A DNA stretch of 64,000 bases from positions 5,273,501 through 5,337,500 of the forward strand of contig NC_090285.1 of NCBI RefSeq assembly GCF_037392515.1, given 5' to 3'. The position numbers and the translations under genes were made by a program. The notes below the pieces were generated by a model. That model had not been told where the DNA came from. It saw nothing but the letters and a program-made list of their open reading frames with translations, and did no database searches. Shown here piece after piece: positions 1-12,600 of this stretch. Position 1 is the stretch's first letter, and every line of letters starts with the position of its first letter. This DNA is from Haliotis asinina. Lineage: Eukaryota > Mollusca > Gastropoda > Lepetellida > Haliotidae.

Positions 1-387
1 TGAAATTAATGAAAAATGCTGGAGCCCCTCGTTGATAACATCTTTTTAATTTTTTTTTTAAAACGATTAGACGACAATAGGCATTACCATGGACACCAAA
101 TGTGGGATCGAGGCTAGAATGCTCGAGGCATCAATGAAGTTTTGAAAACGTTTATGGTAGACTTGAGGAGGCCATTTAATAATGATTTAGTAATGAATCA
201 GTGACAAAAATGATCCCTGGTGCAATTCCCTATTTCCACTTGCACAAAAACTGTGCGATGTTTTTCAAGGGCAGCAGCTGACTGGCCCAAGCACATGTAT
301 ATGACGGGTGCCATCGGTTGGGCAGGATACGCTCACCCTTTCTAGCACACCTGGTATCATCGCTATCAGATGGTGTTTAAGCGCAAA

Positions 388-388
<1 letters not shown>

Positions 389-427
<39 letters not shown>

Positions 428-440
428 GCTCTGTGTGTGT
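389..440. repeat. (CT)n-(GT)n microsatellite
   Basis: Nearly pure CT from 389 to about 432 with one TTT interruption, then a short GT run. It lies in intron 2 of the left-edge P450 (bases 1-604), which otherwise shows nothing recognisable. Confidence 0.95.
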
Positions 441-604
441 GTTCTTTGCAACAAAGTAGTACATACTGCACGACCCTTAAATATCCTTAAACACATCAAA
501 CTTACAGTATTAGCTAGCGTCGTGGTTTCCACGGTCAAAACTCTGTCGTGGAAAAAACATAATGTACATACCTAGTACATACCTAAGTAACACAACACAC
601 TTAC

Positions 605-2715
605 AGTCTAATGTCGTTGTTTCTTGTTTCTGTTGGCGATGTCGCATCTCCTTCAAGTACACATGGATGAAGTCATCCCGATTTTCCTCATCGTGATCCT
701 TTAAGTGATTCTTAATGAAAGGTTCAATTAGTTGATTATCTACGATTTCTACATTGTCCATTGCTTTCTTGAACTGGAACGGGTCACCAGGCAGATATCG
801 CACAAGAGGGAAAACGTTCAATAATCCCGATGCTGTGCTTCTTTTAAAATTATCATCCAGTGCTTTCAGAAATTTGACGAAGAGGGGGTCGGTATATTCA
901 AAACGTTTGCCAAAGACAGTGGAACAGATGACATTTGAAACGGCATTCTGCACAAGACGTTGTATGTTGAAACCTTGGCCTCTCTGTTCCTCAAGGGCCA
1001 AGACAAAGTGTGCAATTTCCTCGTGTATTTTGTCTTCCATGATGGTTCTTCCAGCCCCAAACTCTCGCAGAGTGTTGAGAGTAAAACGCCTCTGTTCATG
1101 CCACACGTCCCCGGAGGTTCCGATTACTCCTGTGTAACAAATACGTAAAGTAGAATCAGGGATATGACGTTATGTGCCAGTGTTTGTTAATATTGTTGAA
1201 CAGTGTTGTATTTGTAAGACTCATTTCAGGGTGGCGGTGATTGGTTACTATGTTTTGATTGTGAGACAGGAAAAGGTGTCTAGTGATCGAGGCCTATTCT
1301 GAAATACTCACGCGTAGTTTTCCCCAGAGAACACTAACACAGCCACTTACAAGTGAAATGTCCAGTCCATCGACAAAATTAATCCTTATGCTATGATTCC
1401 GTATATATTCGTTTTCTGAATTCCTGTTAATTATCATAGATGCAAACCAAACGTGTAAATCATTTCGGCAAGTAGCGGGCATAGCCATTGGGACCAACTG
1501 TGCTTCCCACACCATCAGCCAAAATGAATCATTGTATAGAGGAGCAACTGCAGGATTCCCACTACATCATATATACTGGGAGGAGACTGGAAATATCAAC
1601 TGAATATATTAATCGCTCATATAGAACAGCAGATAAATGATTCCACTTCCTTATAAAGGGACCTATCTTATTGTTTTTCCTGGCCATATACTTTTCGGTT
1701 GTCCATGTGTCTTTTAAGTCTATGAAATCTCTCAAAAGCGGGCGCATGTTGTTTAATATTTGAAACATAAATGAATCTTTCGGCTAGAAGTATAATATGA
1801 TTTAGTATCTTATTGTTTGAATATATTCCAAACATGATAGTGAATTTAAAAGAGACATTACATACACTGGAAGTGGATATCTAGAAATGTTCTACATTTT
1901 GTCAAAAGTTTTTAACTAAATCACAGTAAAAGAATACATGCGATATGTCTTCTGGGATATTTTTACAGAGATTCCATGTATCAGTAGCCACTAATTTTCA
2001 TCTTCAATAGTTCTTTCTTTGTATAAATTATTCTGTAAATAAATAAAAACTGCAAGTCCAACAGCTTACAATCACTTATACATTTCCTGTAGTATCTGAA
2101 TACATCTCTCCAAATTATATCATGTTGAAAGACAGTATTCTAATACTCTTGTACTTTGGGTGTATTGTTGTTATCCATGGGTATCCATCGATTTATCATA
2201 AAATACCATTGAACATTTAACCTTTGATACTTCTATTGATTGATAATGTTTCCCTGAAGGATAGCAATATATAGAATCAACATTCTAATACTTCTGTGCT
2301 GGCTGAAGTTGGGTTCTTTTGTCGATCAGTTTCTAGAATCATTATTAAAACTCCTTCAATTCAGGTAAACTAAAGAAAACGTACCTTTGCCCTTTGCTAT
2401 AAAGTCAGTTATAAAAGAGTGTGGTCTGTCGGAGAAGACGTCGGCGTTCTTGACTATGGCTTCTTTGATAACGTTGTAGCCGTTAAGGACGATGAGAGGC
2501 TTGTGGAAAACATACAGGCTGAAAATGTCGCCATACTTCTGTCGGAGGTTCTTAAACAAGACCCGTGGATCAGTACCCATGGACAGGGCGTTCCCCACAA
2601 ACGGAAGGAGAGCGGGGCCGGGGGGAAGTCCATGTGGGCGCCTCGTTGTTAACCATAACACTACCAGTACCACAACCAGAAATACGGAAACTGTTGTAAC
2701 TCCAAAATCCCACAT
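605..2715 (-). CDS. CYP2-clan cytochrome P450, 5' part (exons 1-2), continues past the left edge
   Basis: Minus-strand exons 2385..2715 and 605..1129 are joined by a phase-1 GT-AG intron and give 285 residues with no stop. Exon 1 starts MWDFGVTTV with a hydrophobic anchor (about residues 5-24), then the proline hinge LPPGPALLPF and the helix-A/beta-1 block with YGDIFSLYVF and FSDRP. Exon 2 carries WHEQRRFTLNTLREFG (helix C WxxxRR type) and ICSTVFGKRFEY. A donor at 604-603 shows that exons 3-4 (I helix, ExxR, heme loop) should follow left of base 1. Known for the family: ER-anchored monooxygenase taking electrons from P450 reductase. Exon structure, intron phases and sequence match the complete neighbour at 4344-7892, so the two are tandem paralogues. 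Substrate cannot be read from sequence. Intron 1 (1130-2384) holds a small reverse-transcriptase relic. Confidence 0.9.
1395..1580 (+). mobile_element. short reverse-transcriptase relic, possibly Penelope-like
   Basis: The plus-strand frame reads SFRQVAGIAIGTNCA near 1465-1510, close to the FxQxxGIPMGTNCAP box of Penelope-like reverse transcriptases. Only this block is recognisable and the sides are unreadable, so the family call is tentative. It lies in intron 1 of the left-edge P450. Confidence 0.4.
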
Positions 2716-4343
2716 GGTCGTCCGCTAGTTTACAGCACACATGTACCTGATACAAGCGAGCAAAGCTGAATACAACTGTCGACTAGCACATTCCTACCAC
2801 TCACTGATTTCAAACACGACCCGTTTATCACTGTTTACACAGTGAGACAACCAATGAAGTGCACACATTCGTTCGAGTTACCCTGCCCAAAAGAATACAT
2901 TGAATACGAGTCCTGCTGTAGGAGAGAATTATTTTGCAAGTCTGTAATCCTGAAATTAGTGATTGTTCTGGACTTCATTTGGATTTGTTTTGTAGATGTA
3001 ATCATAAGATAGCCTTATGTCTGTGGCTAAATGTCTGTACAGTGGACTCAAGAGTTGTTTCAGCTGTTTAGTTGAAGGACTATTTGACGACCCAACTTTC
3101 TGTTGACGGAGTAGCCATATAACTCTCACAAGCTCCATTCGATCCCTGAATATTTTTATCAAACATGTTTTAAATATGATATTTACTCCGGAGTCTTAAA
3201 AAGATTTTCACTTTGTTGCTAAAGTCTCTGTAATCTGTGATTCAGGCAACAAATCTCTGTTTAGATGTCACTACAACATTCCTCTGCGGTTAATCCTCTC
3301 TCACCGCTTAATACACACGGCGTTAAACCCGACTAGCCCACTCACTCAGATGAGTTTTTCAGACTGAATATTATTCTTACCACCTGTCATTAACCAACTG
3401 AATGACAAGCATACTTCCCTTTAAGAAAATCCCTTTATTCCACACAAAATTTACAGATTTAATACGACCAGGGAATGTTCCGATAACGGTCACCGATATC
3501 AATTTCAATACTGCATGAATAATTTCGGACTAAACAAAAACAATACGAAGGTAAAGTAAATCAGCCTCCTACGATATGTCCCTACGTCAGTGCAGTGGCC
3601 ACATGACGTCAGAGACAGTGTTAGACATGTACACTGACCTCATAGAAAAAAATGGAAACGAGAATACCCTGAATCTTCTGTTTACAGAGGTATAAACAGA
3701 CAACACTTCCTTTCGAAGATTGTAACTTTGTTGCGTTGTTACGAATACTTCAATTTGAACAGTTGGCTTGTCACTGCACGTGTTTGGGGGAAGAATAAGC
3801 ACACGCAGCGAACACCCGGTGGTATCACTATTCGACTGTGATATACACGTGCCACTGATTTAGTAGGAATCATACAATCGGCTCTACTGTTAACAGACAA
3901 CTGTTAGACTGTGAATTCACAATGTTGTTCAGAAAGTGGTCAAATGTAACGTATTATGTTTGGGATTATACTTTCTCAAAAAAAACGATTCTAGTACTCT
4001 TCTTAAACCATCCAGGATTCGAAGGACCTAATCTACAGAGTCAAAGACCTAATCTACAGTATGTAAGGTCAGAATCTGGGCCTCAACTGGGTCAATGTAC
4101 GTGCTTCAAAATCTATTTATAGGAACATATGAAATGGGATGACGATACTGTTTTCACTATTGCGACATGCGTAGCGTGTCAACAGGGTTAGCGGTACACA
4201 GGTTGACCAGTCTGTTCAAATAGTCATGCTTCGACGTCTCTCATTATCCAAAATACCTAACTACATGGTCAGTTATTTCAATTCTTCATGAACAATGACA
4301 TTGAGCTTATACCTGATGTCATCATTATCATAGTCTTGTAAGT
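2716..4343. other. intergenic spacer between the two P450 genes
   Basis: About 1.6 kb between the stop of the complete P450 (4344) and the start of the left-edge P450 (2715). It must hold the 3' UTR of one and the promoter of the other. No TATA box, repeat or conserved frame that I can support. Confidence 0.6.
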
Positions 4344-7300
4344 TTAAGCACTATTCTGCCTTTGCCACATGTTACTATTGTGATTGGGTAAAGACTGCAC
4401 TCTGGGGATGGATTTTATAAGGAATGGTTCAGGGGAGTGAGTTAAACCAACAGTTCCCTGTAGGGGCGGTTTCTGTCCATTCACAGGCAGGAACTGGAAC
4501 CTCTGGATCATGGTGGTGAGGAAAAGAAACAGTTCCATTCGGGCCATCGCTTCGCCGAGGCAAACTCTTCGACCTGAAATAATAAATATGTATTGATTTT
4601 TACTGTCTGACAATATGAGATTTGTTTGTTAACTCAGGTAACTTTGTATCAATGGACCCGGATATCTCTTTCATTTTTACATACTAAACTCAGAAAACAG
4701 TTATTATAAGAGAGTGATATTCAAAGTTATTTCAATATATTTTACATATTGTACAGACTTATAAGATGTAAGCGGCAGTACCCATAATAGCTTTGCTACT
4801 ACCTCTCATTATTTAATGAGAACAATTTCAAGAAGGACATTTGTCAACAATTTCATTGACTTTGTAATCAATTATCAGCAGAACACACGCATGAACACAT
4901 ACACACACACCATGGACATAGCCTATAACATTCAACTTACGACATTCTGTAAATGTATTGAAATTGCTTGATTATCAGCTCATTGTCACAGAATCACTTG
5001 TAATGCATTTCATGATGCCTTTACTGTTGACAATAACCAAGAACAGCCGAGATATAGACTGTCAGAGGGATATGCCAACGGCAAGTCATTGCATGAAGTG
5101 TCATTCTCTTCAGTACGGGTTTTGTTTTTCAGGCTCGTTGACTATGTCAATGTAATATACGTCATTCCCAACTGCATGCTGGATATTGTTGTTTAGGCTT
5201 AGCTAATTACACACTGCAGGAGTGTTGCAAACATTTATTATAATCCTGACAAATATTAGTGTTTACAAACTCAGATATTCCGAACTAGAACATATAGGTC
5301 TTCACTTACCAAGAGAAAATGGAATGAACTTTTCATTCTTTTGGATTTTGCCTTTGTCGTCAAGGAAACGCTCCGGTCGAAACTGTTCTGGATCTCCCCA
5401 AACATCTGGATCTTGAAGGACTGAATCAAGCATCAGAGCAACTGGGATGCCTTTAGGGAAGGTGAAACCCATGAAGTGGACATCGTAGGGGACGGCGTGA
5501 AGGGCACTGACGGGAGCTATGTCAGCCCGTCTCAACACTTCCATAATGGTGGCCTCTACGTATGGAAGGTTCGCCTTGTCCTTCATGGATGGTCGTCTGC
5601 TCTGACCGATGTTTTCCAGAATCTCCTGAAAGCACTTCTCTTGTACATTCGGGTAGTTGAGGAAGTAGACTAGTGCCCAACGTATTGTGGTGGCAACGGA
5701 TTCCGAGCCGGCAACAAACAGATCGGTGATAACGGTGCGTAAATTGTCCACTGTGAAAGAAAAATAAACACTTAGTGTAGGTAGTCCTTCATGGTTTACT
5801 TGAGAGGTGATTATCTGATGTCTTGTATCACACATCCAAATACTGACACACTGAAACATAACTGTCTACTGTTATTTATTTGTTCATCTATCTGTAGCTT
5901 TGCCTGTCTGTCTACCTTTCTATTTGTCTAAGTATGTATCTATTATTTAGATGTATGTATTTATCTGTCCATAAACCTATATATGCCTGCTTATATACCT
6001 AGTAGGTGTTTATATATCTTTCTACTTTCTTCATATATATGTGTTTTATCTATCTGTCTATACACGGTTGTATTATTGTTGTATAATCTTCACATGTATC
6101 TGTCCGGCTACCTATGTATTTGTCTTTGTGTCTCTCGATCTATCTCGTTCTCATGGAATGGGATAGACACCTTAAAGGATCTTACAGTTCAAAGTTGTGT
6201 CTTTTTGCTGTTCTCGACGACGTCGCATTTCCCTGATGTATGCATAAATGAAGTTGTCCACGTTGTTGTTGTTGTCGTGTGTGTTTAGGTGTTCCTCTAT
6301 CACGGGTAGTATGAAAAGTGACTCGATCATTCTGACATTGGCCATGGTTTTCTTAAACCCAAACAGATCACCGGGCAGGAAGCGCAGCATTGGTAAAATG
6401 TTCAACAGGGCTGACGCTCCTGTAACAGCAAAGCATTCCTCGACTGCTTTTAGAAAGTTGGTGAAAAGAGGATCCGAATACTCAAAACGCTTGCCAAACG
6501 CAGTCGAACAGATGACGTTGGTTGCCGCATTATGTACAAGTCGCATGCAGTCAAACCCCTCACTCTTCTCCACCTCCCATGCAGCGAGAAACTGCGAGAC
6601 CTCGTTGTGTATCCTGTCTTCCATGATTGTTCTGCCCACCCCGAATTCTCTCAGAGTACAGAGAGCAAACCGTCTCTGTTCACGCCACAGATCACCCGAG
6701 CTGGCTACCACACCTGTACAAACGAAGAAAGCAGCATGCGTACTGACAACCACGCATTCTGACATTTGACACCACCGTTTATAGAAATGTCTAAGTATTA
6801 TGGTTATCCCAAAAAGGAGCTGACGAAACTGAATCTACCACAAACTTGATTTCCAACTAAAAAAATAACCAAAGTAGCGATACAGTATCCAAATAATAAC
6901 CTGTACAATGTCGTGAAATATATGCTTTCCTAAGAAAGTAGTTTGGTAATTATTGGCTGCTAAAAGTGTCTATATAATTGCAATGATATGTGAACCCGAG
7001 AATACCATTGGCTGTGTTTTCCGCTCATTGTTATGGAATGCTAATGTTAAAACATCTGTGTGCATTAATTGGTTTAACTCTCAACTTAAATCCTTTTAAA
7101 CAATGCATACACAAGCTAAATAAGTTGTGTGCTCATTTTGAGCTTAACTGATAGCATCCATCAAACATTGTATCGAGTAACTAGCATGACACATTGTGCA
7201 CAAGAGCGTGTATAAAAGCTGGCCTGGTGAAGGTTTGTTTTAATGGAAGGGTACAACAGGTCGGTCCACAATCAATGGATTGGGTACAGTTTGTGTACCT

Positions 7301-7892
7301 TGGCTACATTTAGTGATAGGTGGATAGGTAAGAATGGAATGGAAGGTTGGCATAAAAAGGGAAATCTTGCCTTTCAACATACGTTAAGGATTGACAAACA
7401 CAATGTTCATCGTATGAAGTAAACCAATGAGTGAATAAGTATGGTTTTACGTCGCTGGAATCGATCCTGGATTCTTTGGCGTCAAGAGCAAATGCTTTAA
7501 TCACTACGCTACCCCACCGTTCCTAAGTGGAGTGTATCTAGGACAGTATTGTAGAGAGGCGTACCTTTTCTCCTCAGTATGAAGTCATTCAGTAGTGAGC
7601 GCGGTCTGTCAGAGAAGACGTCGGAGTTCTTGACGACTGCGTTTTTCAGAACATCGTAACCGTTGAGGACGATGATGGGTTGATGGAAGACGTAGACGCT
7701 GAAAATATCGCCGTACTTTTGTCGGAGGTTATGGAACGTAACCCGGGGATCGGACCCCATGCATAGAGCGTTCCCCAAAACAGGGAGGAGAGGGGGGCCT
7801 GGGGGAAGACCCGGGGGTCGCTGCGTGGACAGCCACAATACAAAAAGAACAATGGCAAGAACTAAGACCGTAGTCGGGCTCAATTCGAACAT
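4344..7892 (-). CDS. CYP2-clan cytochrome P450, complete, 4 exons, 508 aa
   Basis: Exons on the minus strand are 7565..7892, 6186..6713, 5310..5750 and 4344..4573. All three introns are GT-AG and phase 1, and the joined frame is open to a stop at 4344-4346. The start MFELSPTTV is chosen because a membrane anchor (about residues 6-22) follows directly; an in-frame ATG lies 9 bases upstream. Landmarks: hinge LPPGPPLLPV; helix C WREQRRFALCTLREFG; I helix AGSES at 299-303; ExxR as E356-V-L-R359; PERF at 411-414; heme loop FSLGRRVCLGE with Cys437 as thiolate ligand, its glycine codon split by intron 3. Odd point: Ser303 replaces the usual I-helix threonine, a conservative change. Length is normal for CYP2 (about 490-510). 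Vertebrate CYP2 genes usually have nine exons, so four is compact. Expected role: ER monooxygenase of lipophilic substrates; the substrate is unknown. Intron 2 holds a degenerate tetranucleotide tract. Confidence 0.94.
5875..6150. repeat. degenerate TCTA/TCTG tetranucleotide tract
   Basis: Long run of tatctatctgtc-like wording on the plus strand, in intron 2 of the complete P450, ending about 35 bases from the exon-2 donor. Confidence 0.75.
7425..7520 (-). repeat. tRNA-derived SINE head (abalone-type), fragment
   Basis: Minus strand reads ggtggggtagcgtagtgatt (A-box-like), then ggatcgattcc (B-box-like), a tRNA-derived pol III promoter. It is followed on that strand by a truncated body with the ttttacg…tgagtgaat wording. 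No folded tRNA with an intact anticodon arm is evident, so it is called a SINE, not a tRNA gene. Confidence 0.6.
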
Positions 7893-8092
7893 CGCCAACA
7901 TTCTCTCTGTCTCTCTGTATATGACTTCCGTCAGGTTGAGTTTCTTAGTAGCATTTGATGTACTCGGACGTTGTCGTCTCTTGTCACGACTCACTGCAGA
8001 GGGTATTAGCATCTCCGAGTACCGTATCGATTCTAAAACATGCTCACTCGTGACTGAAATCCAAACACCTTCATCTAAAAGCTTTAACTTTA

Positions 8093-8102
8093 CCCCTTAA
8101 AT
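8093..8102 (-). promoter_or_regulatory. possible TATA-like box upstream of the complete P450
   Basis: On the minus strand this reads CTATTTAAGG, about 200 bases upstream of the chosen ATG at 7892. It is the only TATA-like string I noticed in the near upstream region. No transcription start can be seen, so this is a weak suggestion. Confidence 0.22.
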
Positions 8103-11079
8103 AGTAAGAAGATAGTGGGATTGCATGGCAGCTCTGGTACACGCTGTCGTCATCGTACCCCGCGGTGCATTGCTCATCACATGAAGCACTGGTTGCTCGG
8201 GTCCGCTTGATTTAATCGAATGCTAACAGCTGTGTTCAGCAAATAATGCCAAGGACACGTTTTTGTCTCTCCGACCATCGCAAGTTTCAAAAGCCTGTAA
8301 CTGCTGACGATTTTGACTCATGCAGCAGTAATAAATGAACTCGTGTTAAAAACGTGCAATGTCCTCTTGAATTCCCAAATTATCCTTCGTTATTAACAAC
8401 TGAAAGCTATAATATACTCCTTAAAAATAGGGGAACCTGAACTTTCAATTTGGATAGGAAGTGTAAACGTTGACAAACGTTTCAAGTACGGACATCTTAT
8501 GAACGCACCACCAATTCCATTTATTACCACCCCTAAACACAACGCATGATATGCACGTGCGCGCAGTAGCCCCATACACGTGCATGGGGTCCCATTCTTG
8601 ATTTTAAAGGTTTTCAAGAAGGTCGAGAAATCACTTAGAATATTAATTTGGACACTTATCTTGCATCACACATTTGTTACTGTTTGTTTCTAGTTGTTTG
8701 TTGTAAAATGAAAATCGTACAATCATCTTTCAAAAGCGACTACATTCCAAATATCTATTGTTGTAAGGGAGTGCAAATGGTGATGCACTCTCTAAACATT
8801 CAATATTATCATATCAACATTGATTGACTCCAATAAATCTCCTAAATATTTTTAATCATAAATAAAAAGAAGGACGTTCCCTTATTTTTTTCGAAGAGTT
8901 TGTTACTTTTTGCAACGTCTCCAACTAGCTTGCACAAATGCTGTTTTCAGAACCCCATTAACCCCTGACTGGGTGTCTATAGCTATACATCGTCCCTTAA
9001 GTTCCATGGACTCGGACTTTGCTTTAACTAAGTTGTACGATATTTGCGCTAGTCGTTCTACCATGTTAGATACAATTTCATGAAAGCAATGCTAGTATTG
9101 CTGTCTAAATTCGTATAGTCAATAAGCAATGTCTGTTATGTAGTATTAGTGAGTGAGTGAGTGAGTTGGGTTTGGGCTTCATATTTAGTATGAAAGTGTC
9201 AGATGAGATGTTTAGTGTAACAGATTGTTCCAACATTCCATGGTGCCATGCAACCCAGCCTTTTTCATGAAGTATTACACAGAATGTGTTATACGTCTAA
9301 TCAAGGAACAACACGGTATTGATTGTCAGTAGGTTCTTCTTCCTGTTTACGGATATGGTGACATTTGAAATGGGTTTAGACTGCCCCGCGTCACTTGACC
9401 CTCATCCCGTATGTAAGATAATTGTGGTCAATGGAAAGCATCAATAATTAATGTTAATGAACCGATATAAAGTATCAGCTTGAGAAATGAAATAATGCTG
9501 AATATCAGAGATGGCTCAACATAAATTTCAAAACATTTGCGAAAAGAACGCTAGTGTTTTGGAAGGTGTTTTAATTGCGGATAAACAAACATCAGTATGT
9601 TAAAGTAATTTGTCCATGACCAGGCCTAAGAACTGTACCACAGTGCCAACAGTGTCTTTGAGAACACGGCATGGTTGTAGGGGATGCTGGCCACTACACA
9701 GGGATTTTCAAGTCCAGGCACATAGTGTTTTGTCGTCATTAATGCTAAAATATACCCTTGTTCTTTGCAAAATTATAACAAATGTATGACAGATTAATGA
9801 CCTGCTTTCTTATTTCAGATTCTTTCCTGAAATCCGTGTGTACTTACTGACTGATCAAGAATTCTCTTTAACATCCAGTAAGTTTAAACATCATGTCTTT
9901 GCTTGAATACAAACCGACTTACAAGAAAGTTACACACGTGGTGTTGTTGGATTGTTTTGAAACGGTGTCTTAAGTAACAAATATCATGCACATGCTATGA
10001 AAATACTCAAGATATTCTTTACAGTGCTATGCTCAGAATTTCATGAAAATCATGATTTTGATGAATCGCGCGTTCACGTTATGCCTCAACAGTATAATAC
10101 GCAGTCAACTGAGACTGTTGGTGGCGAAAGTGGATGTTCACATTGACATCATCATCAGCAGCATTAGGCCATCGCATCACCACGAACACCTTGATGTGAT
10201 GACCGCGCACCGTCGACATCCTTGCACCATCTTTGCATGCCATTAACCTGTCAACATCGACTGAAAGGTCTACGTTGGTCGATTAATGCGATGTATGTTG
10301 TATTCTGATTACATATCCACCGCGTTTGTGACTTGAAAGTTTTAAAGTTGTAATTACGCTGGTTTTAGGAAGAGGATTCCAAAGCAGCGGGTGTTTACTT
10401 TCTTTTGTAAGTCAGTATATTTGGAGTTACGCAGTTAAGTGAACTGGTGATACTTGATCGATACTTGTCCGTTGGCCAATCACTTTAACACACAGAAGAC
10501 ATTTTTTTTGCCTCTGAAGAGGCATTTAGCCACATCGTCTCGGGGCTTATCTCAGCAAGTTAAGACCCGCCTGTTGCTATCAGAACGAGAGCTGATGTTC
10601 TTTCCACAGATAGCTAGTTCTTACGGCAGACTCCCTCTTTCTGGGCTGACAGGACATTTCTCCCTCAGCTGAGTTGATAGACACTAACAACATCAGATCA
10701 ACGAGGAGACGCTACACACGTCAGTTTCACCTGGACATATCTATTTTAGTCACATCCCGCCCTGGATTTCAGCTGGTTGCTATATGTCTGATACAGCAAC
10801 ATCTGGTTGCTGGGCTCGCTGGTGGACCAGGTAGTGTGTACTCCCAAGTTTAGCGGACTAATGGAATGAAATCCTCACAATTTTATTCAAACCGTCTGGT
10901 GTTTGTCTCTGTTGAATGTTATTTATGAGGTGCGTTATAGTAATTCGTCAAGTGGATTTCCTGTCTGAAGTGGCCTAGTGGTAGGTACGGTATTTACATA
11001 ATAAAATCCTTCACAAGTCTGTGCATAGCGTAAACATAACATGTACAGAACCATAGCTGTAATACCTTGGGTATACATT

Positions 11080-11265
11080 AATAACCGTATCTATACACAT
11101 AAATAACAGTATCTGTATGCATATTTAACCGTATCTGTATACATAAATAACGGTATCTGTATGCATATTTAACCGTATCTGTATACATAAATAACAGTAT
11201 CTGTATGCATATTTAACCGTATCTGTATACATAAATAACGGTATCTGTATGCATAAATAACCGTA
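11080..11265. repeat. 22-bp minisatellite with alternating units
   Basis: Units of 22 bases alternate between ataaataacagtatctgtat-gc and atatttaaccgtatctgtat-ac, giving a 44-bp higher period for about eight units. The minus strand happens to stay open. Confidence 0.85.
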
Positions 11266-11346
11266 TAGCCATAAGGATTTGGGGTTTAGAGAAATGAAAT
11301 AATGCTGAATTCTAGAATTATAGACATTTTGAGGTTCATTGTGATA

Positions 11347-11410
11347 TTGAGTGAGAGAGTGAGAATATTTAACGTCACGCGGTAACATTTCAGCTATATC
11401 GTGACAGGAA
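11347..11410 (+). repeat. short interspersed repeat piece
   Basis: Wording gagtgagagagtgagaatat then ttaacgtcacgcggtaacat and ttcagctatatcgtgacagg resembles a second (gtga)n-led repeat. A weaker partner sits at 54178-54260. Family not identified. Confidence 0.35.
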
Positions 11411-11854
11411 CATATGTAACATTGAAACAGAACGTGTGGATATCATATAAAATGTCGTGAAGGACAGTGAAGCAACTAGAATATCACAATTAGTATTTAT
11501 AGTGGCATGGAAAGTTACAACTAATGTATTATTTGGACAATGTCATATAAAATACACACTATATATCGCCAACAGCTGAAAGTAGATTGTGATACTGAGA
11601 AACAATGCCTCTCTAAAGAGTCTCTGAAGAGAGTTGTACTCTCAGTTCATATTTCTGTAGACCTGCATTTAAAGAAAGCTATACATGAATAGAAAAGTCA
11701 AAACAGGTCCCCACTATTGCGACAGAGGATAGTGTTTTGAATATCCATTGCTCAACGAGAATGAGGCTCCTAGATGTCCCAGATCCCAAGCGTGTTGATC
11801 GTTGCTGGTGGTACATGACCAAGTGCATTGGTTTGCCTGCTTCAAATTCGAGTG

Positions 11855-12075
11855 GGCTGGGTAAGTGAGTGTACTTTTACGCCGCAATATTCAAGCTATA
11901 TGGCGGTGCTCTATACATGATCGAGTCTGCATGAGCATCGTCGCACAGACGTGGGGAACGGTGACAAGTGTCAGCTAGGTCAGCGAGCCTAACCACCCAA
12001 TCCCGTTAGTCACTTCTTACGACAAGCATGTCCTATTGGAGGGTTATGATGAGACATGCCATTCCCATAGGTTGG
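11855..12075 (+). repeat. abalone-type SINE body
   Basis: Starts gtaagtgagtgtacttttac, continues gccgcaatattcaagctata and tggcgg, then gtcagcgagcctaaccaccc and aatcccgttagtcacttctt. Same order as the full copies at 36972 and 53465; moderately diverged. Confidence 0.8.
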
Positions 12076-12224
12076 ACATATAGGTGGCTGTCTCCATTTA
12101 CTCACTTATAAGACAATGCTCCATTTCAGTCAACTCTGACTTGTGCCAAAGTTTCCAGCATGGATGAACAAAACATCTTAAACATCTTAAACATAATTTG
12201 TCTTCAGCAAGTCATGCTTCTTGT

Positions 12225-12440
12225 AAGAGGCGATATCAGCGAGGATCTGGGTTTGAATTGGTCTTGTCAATCCATGACATAAAAGGCTACTAACGGGATC
12301 GGGTAAGCAAGCGCGCTGACATACACACACATAATCCTATCCCAGTTGCGTAGATCGATGCTCATGATATTGATCACTGGATTGTCTGCTCCAGAGTCAA
12401 TTAGCTACAGAATGCCATGTAACTGGAATAGTGATGGGTG
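12225..12440 (-). repeat. abalone-type SINE body, inverted
   Basis: Plus strand shows the SINE in reverse: gtaagaggcgat, ctaacgggatcgggt, gcgtagatcgatgctcatga, ttgatcactggattgtctg, and the degraded head. Confidence 0.75.
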
Positions 12441-12479
12441 TGGCGTTCAACAAACAGACGTAAGAGGAGACGAAGAGGA

Positions 12480-12600
12480 TGAGTTGAACAGGCTTGGGCA
12501 CATCAATGGCGTAGATCAATGTTCATGGCGTTAATCACTGGATTGTGTGACCAAGACAACGTTGTCTACAGTTCATCGTCATATAACTGCATCGTAAGAC
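12480..12600 (-). repeat. SINE fragment, inverted, adjoining another copy
   Basis: cgtagatcaatgttcatggc followed by gttaatcactggattgtgtg repeats the middle of the copy just to the left. Possibly a local tandem duplicate. Confidence 0.6.

Noticed and set aside
265-490. Arg-Glu or Leu-Ser repeat frames near the left edge
   Set aside because: Translation of a CT/GA microsatellite in a P450 intron.
6248-6769. 173-codon plus-strand frame
   Set aside because: Exact antisense of P450 exon 2; a shadow of the real gene.
7459-7520. tRNA-like A and B boxes
   Set aside because: Part of a SINE head; the arms and anticodon loop do not form a standard tRNA. Same reasoning for 39600-39690 and 40195-40270.
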